Counted from the first letter of the stretch, positions 42,240-50,680 are shown. The stretch is 64,000 bases of DNA from SOJA01 sp964598485 (GCA_964598485.1 CAZRCD010000003.1:186001-250000), one strand, 5' to 3'. The notes: a model not told the origin generated them from the sequence alone. Numbers and translations are program-made.

Positions 42240-42283
42240 AGCTTATAAAGGGTGTATCACCTTTAGATTTTTGTGAGTGAAAC

Positions 42284-42793
42284 ATGCGTTCCAGAACTTT
42301 GATTTTCATTCTGGTCATTTCGCTTATTGTTAGTGTTCTTGGCTTGTTCTTTTTTGTATTTCAAGGTGGTTTCGGAGGAAGAGGTCATAGAATGGACGCA
42401 GAGGTCCCACAGTCTTCCTGGCTTGTTTTGTTTGTTGTTCCACTTATTATTGCTGTGAGCGTGTTTGGATATGCTCTCGTTTTTCCAGACCTCAGCGAAG
42501 ATAAGCTTAAGGGAAAGCCAGCTTCTGTGCCAACGGTTGAGAAGGGTGAGTCTGCCCTTGATGCAGTTTTGCGAGTTTTGAATGAGGATGAGAGAAAGGT
42601 GATAGCCACTTTGGTTGCTGAGGGTGGAACTATGTTACAGAAGGATATTCGCTGGAAGACTGGTTTGTCACGAGTGAAGACGCATCGAATACTTCTCAGG
42701 TTAGCCAAAAGGGGAATCGTTTCAGCCGAGAAATATTATAACACGAATAGAATTACATTGGCGGACTGGCTTACAAAAGAAAAGAAGCAGTGA
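42284..42793 (+). CDS. Membrane-bound winged-helix regulator
   Basis: 169 residues: two helices (LIFILVISLIVSVLGLFFFV and WLVLFVVPLIIAVSVFGYAL), then a cytoplasmic winged helix: VLNEDERKVIATLVAEGGTM, LQKDIRWKTGLSRVKTHRIL, RLAKRGIVSAEKYYNTNRI. One-component sensor-regulators of this build occur in archaea. It may act on the palindromes in its own promoter and on the divergent cysteine-rich secreted gene. The start ATG 42284 is about 35 bases past the TATA. Confidence 0.75.
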   Translation: MRSRTLIFILVISLIVSVLGLFFFVFQGGFGGRGHRMDAEVPQSSWLVLFVVPLIIAVSVFGYALVFPDLSEDKLKGKPASVPTVEKGESALDAVLRVLNEDERKVIATLVAEGGTMLQKDIRWKTGLSRVKTHRILLRLAKRGIVSAEKYYNTNRITLADWLTKEKKQ

Positions 42794-42933
42794 TACAACA
42801 TAGACAAAGACTAAATCGAATGTAACTGAAAAGCTTCCGAATGAGAAATCAAAACTGTTAATCAACTGATTATAAAGAACCAACAACAAAGACAGATGAG
42901 ATTAGGAAGCATTAGAAGTTGTTAAATGTTGTC

Positions 42934-43338
42934 CTAATTCAGCAGTCCCAGCTTGTTCATTCCTTCAAGGATTTCCGAATCGGCAATAGCATAGTAAACC
43001 CATTTTCCTTCTTTCTTTCGCTTGATAACGCCTTCTCTTTCGAGTATTCCCAGATGGTGAGAGGCTGTCGGCTGTGTTAGGTTCAGAGCAACCATTATTT
43101 CACAAACGCACATCTCACGTAACATTAAGAGCTTTAACACTCTAATTCTGCTTTCGTCTGCTAATGATTTAAAGAATCTGCTTTCCTTTTTAGCCAAAGC
43201 CTTATTCGCCATTTTATCAGCGAGTTCTCTTAGCTCCTCAGCATAATCAGACGCATCTTCAGCGGGACAGATAGATGACTTAACTAATCTCGCCAATCTT
43301 TTATCCACGCGAGTTTTGGACATATCTCTTTTCACCAT
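42934..43338 (-). CDS. arsR: ArsR-family metalloregulator
   Basis: 134 residues; SLADESRIRVLKLLMLREMC, VCEIMVALNLTQPTASHHLG and the wing GVIKRKKEGKWVYYAI. MCVCEI is the classic metal-sensing helix alpha-3 (ELCVCD in ArsR), with two cysteines. The N-terminal 45 residues add one more cysteine (SSICPAED). Divergent from acr3, whose intergenic region carries two TATCGATA palindromes. Likely an As(III) sensor. Confidence 0.92.
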   Translation of the reverse strand: MVKRDMSKTRVDKRLARLVKSSICPAEDASDYAEELRELADKMANKALAKKESRFFKSLADESRIRVLKLLMLREMCVCEIMVALNLTQPTASHHLGILEREGVIKRKKEGKWVYYAIADSEILEGMNKLGLLN

Positions 43339-43344
43339 AGTTTG

Positions 43345-43352
43345 TATCGATA
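43345..43352. promoter_or_regulatory. ArsR-operator candidate 1, TATCGATA
   Basis: Perfect 8-base palindrome seven bases before the arsR ATG, covering the likely transcription start on the minus strand, where a bound repressor would block its own gene. Confidence 0.45.
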
Positions 43353-43396
43353 AATGTAAACGTGTATTTTGGAGAATAAAACATTATATTTAAATA

Positions 43397-43404
43397 TATC
43401 GATA
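43397..43404. promoter_or_regulatory. ArsR-operator candidate 2, TATCGATA
   Basis: The same 8-base core, here extended to a 14-base palindrome (43394-43407), directly after the TATA-like ATTATATTTAAATA of acr3 (43384-43397). Two copies of one motif at the two divergent promoters point to a shared regulator. Confidence 0.5.
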
Positions 43405-43432
43405 TATACACTGCTCAAGAAGCGTAGAGTGA

Positions 43433-44500
43433 ATGTCCAGTTCTAAAAGAAAGAAGGATCCTCTCGGAATTTTCGAGAAGTATCTTACTTTATGGATTGC
43501 AATTTGTATAATTTTGGGACTGTTGTTAGGGCGTTTTCTTCCGGTTTTCGGGCAATATCTAGACTCGATGAAGTTCGGTCAGCTATCCATCCCAATAGGC
43601 GTTTGCCTTTTCTTCATGATGTATCCCACAGTTGTTCAAATAAGGTTTGGAGACGTCGTTAAAGCCACGAAGAATCCGAAACCATTACTTCTTACCATAA
43701 TCGCGAATTGGGTCATCAACCCGCCCCTAGCAACATTCTTGGCAAACACTCTTCTACCAGGAAACCCCGAATTCATTGCAGGAATAATTCTACTTGGAAT
43801 TTCACCATGCACGGCAATGGTCATGTGGTGGATTATGCTTGCTCGTGGAGACTTGGGGCAAGGACTCGTTAACACAGCGGTCAATGCCCTTTTGATGGTA
43901 TTTCTGTATGCTCCATTAGCAGCTTTCTATCTGGGTGTGAGCGCGATTCCAGTGCCGTGGGATTTAATTGCTCTCAGCGTCCTCTTCTTCATAGTAATCC
44001 CAGTCGTAAGCGCATCGATTTCTCGTTGGGTAGTCATCAACCGCAAGGGTCAAGAATGGTTTGACGACAAGTATGTGCCTCTTTGGGGAAAAATATCGAT
44101 TGTCGCCTTGTTAACTACATTGATAGTTATGTTCTCGTTGCAAGGAGAAATTATCATCAATCAACCCTTGACTGTGGCTTTGATTGCCGTTCCCTTACTG
44201 CTTGGTTATGCAATAATGGTTTCGTTGACCTATGGAGTTTCATGGCTTGCCAATTGGAGCTATGAATCGTCAATATGCAATACACTCATTGGCTCCAGCA
44301 GTCACTTTGAAGTTGCAATAGCAGTCGCAACAACCATTTTTGGCATAGGCTCTGGAGCCGCCCTAGCTACCGTCATCGGTCCCTTGATGGAGGTCCCCCT
44401 CATGCTCTCTCTCACCAAGTTTGGCTTATGGACAAGCAAATACTTTCCAAGAAATAAGATGAAAGGACAGATCAAAGAGGTTATTGTAGCCCACGCTTGA
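43433..44500 (+). CDS. acr3: ACR3-family arsenite efflux permease
   Basis: 355 residues, ten helices. The family's essential cysteine lies in LLGISPCTAMVMWWIMLARG; NLTL-type segments include FFMMYPTVVQIRFGDV and GSSSHFEVAIAVATTIFGIG. Extrudes As(OH)3 using the proton gradient. ATG at 43433, 29 bases after the operator. Together with arsR this is a compact arsenic resistance unit; no arsenate reductase lies beside it. Confidence 0.95.
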   Translation: MSSSKRKKDPLGIFEKYLTLWIAICIILGLLLGRFLPVFGQYLDSMKFGQLSIPIGVCLFFMMYPTVVQIRFGDVVKATKNPKPLLLTIIANWVINPPLATFLANTLLPGNPEFIAGIILLGISPCTAMVMWWIMLARGDLGQGLVNTAVNALLMVFLYAPLAAFYLGVSAIPVPWDLIALSVLFFIVIPVVSASISRWVVINRKGQEWFDDKYVPLWGKISIVALLTTLIVMFSLQGEIIINQPLTVALIAVPLLLGYAIMVSLTYGVSWLANWSYESSICNTLIGSSSHFEVAIAVATTIFGIGSGAALATVIGPLMEVPLMLSLTKFGLWTSKYFPRNKMKGQIKEVIVAHA

Positions 44501-44536
44501 AGCCATTCAGAAGAACTTCTCCATATGACTCTATGC

Positions 44537-45100
44537 TTAACCAAACAGAACGCCTTTATAGTAAATAGTACTGGGACATCCAAGGCATCGGTCAGACTTG
44601 TAATAGGAACATGAGTCACATCGTCCACCACATGGAGAGATCTCAGTTTTTTTCCTTATCATCTTCAGCGGCGAAATAAAATCTCTTGCAGAGGAAAAGA
44701 CAACACTAAACTCCACATCAGAGACGTTTGGGTTCGATCTTATATGGCAATCCATGCATGCATCAAGAGATGCTAAATCTTCGCTTACCAAAAATAGGCA
44801 TAGATTCCGTTTCCCAGATGTTATGAACCCGTTTAAGAATAAGGGACATTTTTCAAAAAGTTTAAGAATCTTTCCACTGTTTTTCGTCGAAATATCAATC
44901 TTTACGAAACCTAACTTAGTTTTCTTCAGGTTCACTCCAATCTGATATGCTATTATTCCTCTATTCTTCAATTTCCGTAACCTTGCAGCAACTGCAGGTT
45001 GGGAGATTTTCAGAAAACGCGCAATTTCACTCTGGGATAATTCGGAGTTCTCCACAAGCAAAGATAAGATTCTTTTATCTACATTATCCATCTTCAACAT
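44537..45100 (-). CDS. Lrp/AsnC-type regulator with cysteine-rich C-terminus
   Basis: 187 residues from ATG 45100. The N-terminal helix-turn-helix is DNVDKRILSLLVENSELSQS and KISQPAVAARLRKLKNRGII; a ligand-like domain follows. The last 35 residues hold a cysteine cluster: ISPCGGRCDSCSYYKSDRCL and GCPSTIYYKGVLFG, five cysteines, which standard Lrp proteins lack. An extra CMDCHIRSNP lies at about residue 123. A metal- or redox-sensing regulator is likely; it lies next to acr3. A TATA-like ATATTTATATTTG is about 35 bases upstream. Confidence 0.75.
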   Translation of the reverse strand: MLKMDNVDKRILSLLVENSELSQSEIARFLKISQPAVAARLRKLKNRGIIAYQIGVNLKKTKLGFVKIDISTKNSGKILKLFEKCPLFLNGFITSGKRNLCLFLVSEDLASLDACMDCHIRSNPNVSDVEFSVVFSSARDFISPLKMIRKKTEISPCGGRCDSCSYYKSDRCLGCPSTIYYKGVLFG

Positions 45101-45246
45101 GGTCTCACACGGTATAGGATTCTTTATTGACAAATATAAATATTAGCTTTGGTGTTTATAATTATAACCCTCATGATGGAAATGTCTTGTATTGTAAAAC
45201 AAATATGTTTATATCCGCAAAATCCACTATTCTGAATAGGAGGCGA

Positions 45247-45351
45247 ATGGTATTGTCATGTGGATGTGGAGGGAAGAAGAAAACACCGAAACCGGATGAT
45301 CCCTGTCTATGCGGTAGCGGGAAAAAGTACAAAGATTGTTGTGGGAAATAA
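45247..45351 (+). CDS. Very small SEC-C motif protein
   Basis: 34 residues starting MVLSCGCGGKKK and ending PCLCGSGKKYKDCCGK, a complete SEC-C zinc motif (CxCGSGKKYKxCCG) and little else. ATG at 45247 follows a strong TAGGAGGCGA. A TATA-like GTTTATATC lies about 38 bases upstream. SEC-C motifs bind zinc in SecA and other proteins; a free-standing copy may be a metal chaperone or a protein-interaction tag (inference). Confidence 0.65.
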   Translation: MVLSCGCGGKKKTPKPDDPCLCGSGKKYKDCCGK

Positions 45352-45427
45352 TCACGAAGAACCTCACATAGTTCTCCCTCACTTGTTGTCTTGATAAGGA
45401 GATATACATAGTGAGAGCGATTGCGAG

Positions 45428-45499
45428 ATGTTTAAATCAAAGAAAAAAGACGAGTGCTGTGGTCAAACCTTCAACACAAAGAAAAACATCACAAAATAG
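45428..45499 (+). CDS. Possible 23-residue Cys-Cys peptide
   Basis: ATG FKSKKKDECCGQTFNTKKNI and three more residues. A TATA-like GATATACAT at 45401-45409 lies about 25 bases upstream, so a leaderless message could start at this ATG; it could equally be the leader of the rhodanese gene 15 bases downstream. No ribosome site. Confidence 0.25.
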   Translation: MFKSKKKDECCGQTFNTKKNITK

Positions 45500-45514
45500 G
45501 TTGTTGCCAATAGC

Positions 45515-47032
45515 TTGACCAAACGAACCTCAAACCACTTTTATCTCTTTTTTACTGTAATTCTGACTTTGTTTTTGTCTCTACCTTGTATAGCTCTAGC
45601 TAACAGTTACACTGACATTACGGTATCCGAAGCAAAGACTATGATTGAATCCAATCCTTCGTTAGTGATCTTGGATGTCAGAAATCAGAGCGAATACAAC
45701 TCTGGGCACATTAGAAATGCAAAGCTAATTCCAGTCTATGAATTGGAATCTAGACTAGATGAATTAGACATAGATGACGACACTTTGGTCTATTGTAGGT
45801 CAGGAGGAAGAAGCAGCACAGCAAGTCAGATTCTTTCGAACAATGGCTTCTTGTATGTTTACAATATGCTTGGAGGAATAACAACCTGGATGGATAAAGG
45901 GTACTCGGTATATGTCAAATACCCTTCAATTCAAGGAGCCATAAACAATGCAAGTGAAGGAGAGACGATTTTTACTTCTTCAGGAATATACCGCGAATAT
46001 GTTGTTGTAAACAAAACAGTAAATCTAGTGGGAGAAAATCTTGAAACTGCCCTCATTTACGGTAATGGAACACAGCCCATTATTAACATACTTAATCAAA
46101 ACGTAAACGTCACACGTTTCAACATCCAAAATGGAACTGAAGGCATCTATTTAACAGACGATGCTGATTTTTGTACCGTAACAGAATGTAGGATAGCCAA
46201 CAACACCTTTGGGATTTTTGTAAAATCTAATTACAATTCGTTAAACAGGAATGTAATCGTTAACAACACGGAATCAGGAATTAGGATTTATGCGTCTTGC
46301 GGTTGTTCGTCTGTGCAAGGAAGCGTTGTTACAAGGAATACATTGTTCAGCAACATGTACGGCATTCAGTTAACTCATTCTGCGGAAGGCCAAGTTTATC
46401 ACAACAACTTCATAAACAATACATACCAAGTTGTTGGCGATTCAGGCAACGTTTGGGATAATGGTTACCCCTCTGGAGGAAATTACTGGAGCGACTATAA
46501 CGGCGCTGACTTTTATAATGGACCTGAGCAAAACGAAACTGGTGGTGACGGAATTGGAGATGTGCCACAAGATATTTGCTTTGGTATTGCAGAAGACAAT
46601 TTTCCACTTGTGGCTCCCATTAATGTTTTTGATGCTGGTGCTTGGAATGGGGGATCATACAATGTTGATGTTATTAGCAATTCATCTGTTTCAGACTTTT
46701 ACTTTAATCCTAATAAAGGAGCCTTCTTGAGGTTTAATGTAACTGGTCATGATGGAACTACTGGCTTTAGCAGAGTAACAATTCCTAAAGACCTCTTATG
46801 GGTTGAAGATGGATGGACAGTTTATGTAGGAGATGACCAGGTGATTCCGACAGTAGCCTCAGATGATAAATACGCGTATCTTTTCTTCACTTATAATCAT
46901 AGCACAAAAACCATTGAGATCTATGGGACTCACGCCATACCAGAGTTTCCATCACTAATCATTCTGCCGTTATTCATGAAGGTGACATTATTAGCAGTCA
47001 TAGTCTACAAAAAGAAAAATAGTGTGAAGTAG
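45515..47032 (+). CDS. Secreted rhodanese / NosD-like beta-helix fusion with PEF-type anchor
   Basis: 505 residues in order: signal peptide (LFFTVILTLFLSLPCIALAN), rhodanese domain (about 33-133) with LVILDVRNQSEYNSGHIRNA and active-site loop VYCRSGGRSSTAS, then a right-handed parallel beta-helix of NosD/carbohydrate-binding type (about 135-370; repeated N-x-N-x-I turns, GGNYWSDYNGADFYNGPEQN), and a C-terminal IPEFPSLIILPLFMKVTLL anchor with KKKNS. Cell-surface sulfurtransferase or persulfide sensor is an inference. TTG start at 45515. Next gene: an E1-like enzyme. Confidence 0.8.
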   Translation: MTKRTSNHFYLFFTVILTLFLSLPCIALANSYTDITVSEAKTMIESNPSLVILDVRNQSEYNSGHIRNAKLIPVYELESRLDELDIDDDTLVYCRSGGRSSTASQILSNNGFLYVYNMLGGITTWMDKGYSVYVKYPSIQGAINNASEGETIFTSSGIYREYVVVNKTVNLVGENLETALIYGNGTQPIINILNQNVNVTRFNIQNGTEGIYLTDDADFCTVTECRIANNTFGIFVKSNYNSLNRNVIVNNTESGIRIYASCGCSSVQGSVVTRNTLFSNMYGIQLTHSAEGQVYHNNFINNTYQVVGDSGNVWDNGYPSGGNYWSDYNGADFYNGPEQNETGGDGIGDVPQDICFGIAEDNFPLVAPINVFDAGAWNGGSYNVDVISNSSVSDFYFNPNKGAFLRFNVTGHDGTTGFSRVTIPKDLLWVEDGWTVYVGDDQVIPTVASDDKYAYLFFTYNHSTKTIEIYGTHAIPEFPSLIILPLFMKVTLLAVIVYKKKNSVK

Positions 47033-47103
47033 AAAACTAGCACACTTTCAAGTGAAAACTATTATGTGTGCTAAGGTAAACTTAGCTTACGGAAGGATGT
47101 TTA

Positions 47104-47853
47104 ATGAGCTTATCATCATCAGAGCTGGAGCGGTATGAGAGACAGATGCTGATTTCTGGTTGGGGAATAAAGGGACAGAAAAAACTGAAAGCCGCAAAAG
47201 TCGCTGTAGCGGGCATGGGCGGACTGGGATGCCCAGCATCAATCTACCTCACGGCTGTTGGCGTGGGAAAAGTGATTCTCGTAGATAAAGAAAAATTCGA
47301 GCTGAACAATTTAAACCGACAGATTCTCGGTTCGCAAAAAGACATTGGAAAGGCTAAAGCGGAAGTAGCTAAAGAAAAGCTTGAAGCATTAAATTCCGAA
47401 GTAGAAGTGAAGGCGGTTGTTGCAGAAATCACCAAACAAAACGTGCAAAATGTGATAGGAAATGTTGACGTAGTTCTCGATGGACAAGACAATTGGAAAA
47501 CAAGGTTCATAATAAACGAGTACTGCGTAACGCACAACATACCGTTCATTCACGCCGGCGTCTCTGCACTGCACGGACAAATGACTACAATAGTGCCGGG
47601 TGAAGGACCTTGCTTGCGGTGTATATTTCCGAAAGACCCTCCAGAAGTTGAAAAGATTCCGGTGTTAGGTGCCACCCCAGCGTTGTTTGCTTCATTACAG
47701 GTTATGGAGACAGTTAAACTTATTACGAGGATGGGTAAGCCGCTTGTTGGAAGAATGGTGTTTGCAGATGGAGAAGAAATGGTGTTCGAAACCGTTGAGG
47801 TTAAGAGAAACGTTGAATGTCCTGTCTGCGGCAATCTGCAGAAAGAAAAGTAG
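47104..47853 (+). CDS. E1-like ThiF/MoeB/HesA adenylyltransferase
   Basis: 249 residues: ATP loop VAVAGMGGLGCPASIYLTAV, DxxNLNRQ (ELNNLNRQIL), VVLDGQDNWKTRFIINEYC, HAGVSALHGQMTTIVPG, and two zinc knuckles CLRCIF and CPVCGN. Activates the C-terminal Gly-Gly of a ubiquitin-like protein with ATP. The two ubiquitin-like genes at 38564 and 38879 are candidate partners. ATG at 47104 is preceded by ACGGAAGGATG. Confidence 0.9.
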   Translation: MSLSSSELERYERQMLISGWGIKGQKKLKAAKVAVAGMGGLGCPASIYLTAVGVGKVILVDKEKFELNNLNRQILGSQKDIGKAKAEVAKEKLEALNSEVEVKAVVAEITKQNVQNVIGNVDVVLDGQDNWKTRFIINEYCVTHNIPFIHAGVSALHGQMTTIVPGEGPCLRCIFPKDPPEVEKIPVLGATPALFASLQVMETVKLITRMGKPLVGRMVFADGEEMVFETVEVKRNVECPVCGNLQKEK

Positions 47854-47898
47854 AGTCATCTGCTTGTCATAGAAAAACCGCATCCAAGAGAGACAAAA

Positions 47899-47906
47899 TT
47901 TATATC
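47899..47906 (+). promoter_or_regulatory. TATA-like element of the thermosome gene
   Basis: TTTATATC about 60 bases before the ATG at 47962, followed by a GGAGAAGG ribosome site. The leader is about 35 bases. Confidence 0.45.
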
Positions 47907-47961
47907 TTAGTGCCTTTTTGGTTATTGAGAATTAGTATTATAGTTTAATGGAGAAGGTTGT

Positions 47962-49605
47962 ATGGCTTACTTAACAACAACGAAAAGTGGACAACCAGTC
48001 TTAATCCTTAAAGAAGGTACAACAAGAAGCCGAGGAAGGGAAGCTCAAAGAAACAACATTATGGCAGCCCGAATAATAGGCGAAGTTTTAAAAAGCACGC
48101 TTGGCCCCCGCGGCATGGACAAAATGCTCATAGACAGCTTAGGAGACATAACAATAACCAACGACGGAGCAGCAATTCTAGACGAAATGGAAGTGGAACA
48201 TCCAGCAGGCAAAATGATGGTTGAAGTTGCAAAAACACAAGACGACATGGTTGGTGACGGAACAACAACAGCCGTAATCTTAGCAGGTGAACTGCTAAAA
48301 AAGGCTGAAGAACTTCTAGACCAGAACATCCACCCAACAGTGATAGTGAGCGGCTACAGAAAGGCAGTACAAAAAGCAATAGAAACCATAAACAACATTG
48401 CAACCCTAGTAAACATTGAAGACCGCGAAACATTGAGGAAAGTTGCGTTAACGTCTATGTCAAGCAAGGCTGTAGGTCCAGCAAAAGAACACTTCGCGGA
48501 GATAGCAATAGACGCTGTAAAGCAAATCGTTGAGAAACGCGGAGAAAGAAACGTAGCAGACATAGACAACATACAAATCGTAAAGAAGGAAGGAAAAAGC
48601 CTGTTCGAATCCCAACTCATCAGAGGTTTAATAATAGACAAAGAAGCTGTCCACTCAGGTATGCCCAAAAAAATTGAAAACGCAAAAATAGCCTTACTAG
48701 ACTGCCCATTAGAGATTCAAAAAACAGAAACCAGCGCCGAAATAAGAATACGAGACCCAACACAAATGAAAGCCTTCCTAGATCAGGAAACCCGAATGCT
48801 AAAAGAAATGGTTGAAAAAATCAAGGCTGTAGGAGCCAGAGTTCTCTTCTGCCAGAAAGGCATAGACGACATGGCGCAGCACTTCTTAGCAAAACACGAG
48901 ATACTTGCAGCAAGAAGAGTGAAACAATCAGACATGGAAAAACTTTCAAGGGCAACAGGAGCCAGAATAGTTACAGACCTAGATGACTTGAAACTTGAAG
49001 ACTTGGGCATGGCAGGCATAGTTGAAGAACGCAAAATAGGCGAAGACAAAATGATTTTCGTTGAGAAATGCAAAGACCCCCGCTCAGTCGCCGTTCTCAT
49101 CCGCGCTGGACTAGAAAGAATGGTTGACGAAGCAGAAAGAGCCATGAACGACGCCTTATCAGTCGTTTCAGACGTAATAGAAAACAACAAAATAGTTCCA
49201 GGCGGCGGAGCAGTAGAAGTTGAAATAGCCAAAGAACTGCGAAAACACGCCACAACAGTCGGAGGAAGAGAACAACTTGCAATAGAAGCATTTGCCGACG
49301 CCTTTGAAATCGTACCGAAAACCCTAGCTGAAAACGCTGGACTGGAAGCAATAGACATAATCGCAGAACTCAGAGCTGCTCATGAAAAAACAGACGGCCA
49401 ACCCATGGGCATAAACGTCTTAAAAGGCAAAGTCGAAAACATGCGAGAGAACGGTGTAATTGAACCACTAGTGGTCAAAGAACAGGCAGCGAAATCAGCC
49501 ACTGAATCAGCATCAATGATACTACGTATAGATGATGTAATAGCATCAACAAAACCGAAAGCACCAGCGGGACCACCAGGCGGACCCGGAAGCGAAGAAT
49601 ACTAA
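47962..49605 (+). CDS. thsA: Thermosome (group II chaperonin) subunit
   Basis: ATP-driven folding chamber, 547 residues. Marks: LGPRGMDKMLIDSLGDITIT, ILDEMEVEHPAGKMMVEVAK, GDGTTTAVILAGELL and the late PGGGAVEVEIAK, with the mobile helical lid between. The C-terminus is GGPPGGPGSEEY-like (PAGPPGGPGSEEY), the Gly-rich tail typical of cytosolic group II subunits. ATG at 47962. No second subunit is in the window. Confidence 0.97.
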   Translation: MAYLTTTKSGQPVLILKEGTTRSRGREAQRNNIMAARIIGEVLKSTLGPRGMDKMLIDSLGDITITNDGAAILDEMEVEHPAGKMMVEVAKTQDDMVGDGTTTAVILAGELLKKAEELLDQNIHPTVIVSGYRKAVQKAIETINNIATLVNIEDRETLRKVALTSMSSKAVGPAKEHFAEIAIDAVKQIVEKRGERNVADIDNIQIVKKEGKSLFESQLIRGLIIDKEAVHSGMPKKIENAKIALLDCPLEIQKTETSAEIRIRDPTQMKAFLDQETRMLKEMVEKIKAVGARVLFCQKGIDDMAQHFLAKHEILAARRVKQSDMEKLSRATGARIVTDLDDLKLEDLGMAGIVEERKIGEDKMIFVEKCKDPRSVAVLIRAGLERMVDEAERAMNDALSVVSDVIENNKIVPGGGAVEVEIAKELRKHATTVGGREQLAIEAFADAFEIVPKTLAENAGLEAIDIIAELRAAHEKTDGQPMGINVLKGKVENMRENGVIEPLVVKEQAAKSATESASMILRIDDVIASTKPKAPAGPPGGPGSEEY

Positions 49606-49685
49606 AACACACCCCTATTTTTTCTATTTATCGTTATTTTTATACACCAAAAATTTAAACTACCAAACACAATTTTTACCCGGTG

Positions 49686-49782
49686 GCTCCGGTAGTATAG
49701 TCCGGTCAAGTATAGCGGCCTCTCGACACAAAACAGTGAAAGAAAGCCGCCGACCCGGGTTCGAATCCCGGCCGGAGCACCA
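49686..49782 (+). tRNA. tRNA-Glu (CTC) with 19-base bulge-helix-bulge intron
   Basis: Acceptor GCTCCGG/CCGGAGC, D arm with archaeal Glu sequence AGTCCGGTCAAG, anticodon stem GCGGC/GCCGC, T arm CCGGG-TTCGAAT-CCCGG, discriminator A and encoded CCA (49780-49782). With the intron removed the anticodon loop is C-T-CTC-G-A. Intron 49726-49744 lies between positions 37 and 38: 5' bulge CGA, central helix CTCT/AAAG (one C-A mismatch), 3' bulge AAA, and a CAC/GTG inner helix, each bulge cut after its second base. Confidence 0.95.
49764..49782 (+). repeat. attL: tRNA-Glu 3' end, direct repeat copy 1
   Basis: AATCCCGGCCGGAGCACCA, the 3' end of tRNA-Glu. Near copies recur at 51347 (17 of 19 bases) and 52024 (16 of 18), as expected if elements integrated at the tRNA 3' end and duplicated it. 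The integrase remnant begins 194 bases after this copy. Confidence 0.65.
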
Positions 49783-49975
49783 CAAATTTCGGGCTTGTTT
49801 ACGGCTTATTTTTATTAGAAAAGCCTGATTTGAGCAATTCTGAAAGCATGGTCAAAATCGGAGCACGAATTTACCGGTAAAAATATCCAACTGATAGCCC
49901 GGTTTGGGTTCAAATATCGGCTTGCTTAGGCGTAGATTTTATAATCGGCAAATTAGTTTAAAGTGGGGATAAAGC

Positions 49976-50583
49976 GTGAAGAAAGACATTGTCAACTGGA
50001 ACGAAGAGTCTTTAAAAAATGTCTTTCAACAACAACCAGAGCAGGAACAAAAGCCACCTACAAAACGGCATACCGGGCCTATTACCAGTACACTGGTATG
50101 ACTAGCACGGCGCTTACAGACGAAGCCATTGAAGACGTCAAGAGGGACCCTCGTGACCGCAAGGACATAGTGAAAGCACGCTTGATAGGCTTCCATTCTT
50201 GACTGCTCAATGATTATGCGGTTTACAGCAGGGGAAGCGAAAAGAAGACGCCTCACCAAATGGTTGAAAAGGGTTTGCGGGAGAAAACAGCCTATTCCTT
50301 TGTTGGTGCGATACGTAGCTTCTACGCAACCTATGACGTCACCATAAAATTCAAGTGAAGAGAGAAGATTCGCCGGCCCAGAGTCTACAACGAACGGTTA
50401 GAGTTGACAACCCTAGACATTAGAAAGCTGGTGAATCACGCAGGGAGTCCAAGGGACCGCGCCGTTATATTGATTTTGTTTCAAGGCGGCCTAGACGCTT
50501 CGACACTCTGCTCTCTCACATACGAAAAAGTTGTTAGAGGCCCAGAATCTAATGAATATCCTCTCAAACTTGACTTTTCATAA
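49976..50583 (+). pseudogene. Tyrosine recombinase/integrase, degenerate
   Basis: Archaeal phage-type integrase remnant. Frame 1 starts at GTG 49976 with VKKDIVNWNEESLKNVFQ; after a slip near 50030 it continues as ATYKTAYRAYYQYTGMTSTA, LTDEAIEDVKRDPRDRKDIV, LIGFHS, then a TGA at 50200 where related proteins have Trp (FHSWLL), then VGAIRSFYATYDVTIKFK, a second TGA at 50356, and VNHAGSPRDRAVILILFQGG to a TAA at 50581. The C-terminal catalytic half with R, H and Y is missing. It lies beside its tRNA-Glu target. Confidence 0.85.
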
Positions 50584-50680
50584 AGTCAGAACCATCCTCT
50601 CTTCTAACACAAATCTCCAACATCAAAAGTGACACATCAACCATCCAGAGTTCAATCGAGGACCACTATACAAATACAAA

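Noticed and set aside
45156..45167. Palindrome TTATAATTATAA before the SEC-C gene
   Set aside because: AT-only symmetric sequence likely reflects back-to-back TATA boxes; no further sign of an operator.
48045..49358. Long open frames antisense to the thermosome gene
   Set aside because: They are frame shadows of a strongly coding gene, and their residue composition (Leu, Ser and Arg rich) is typical of antisense artefacts.
50200..50358. TGA codons read through as Trp or another residue in the integrase
   Set aside because: Many other genes here end in TGA; a frameshift and missing catalytic half show that the gene is simply dead.
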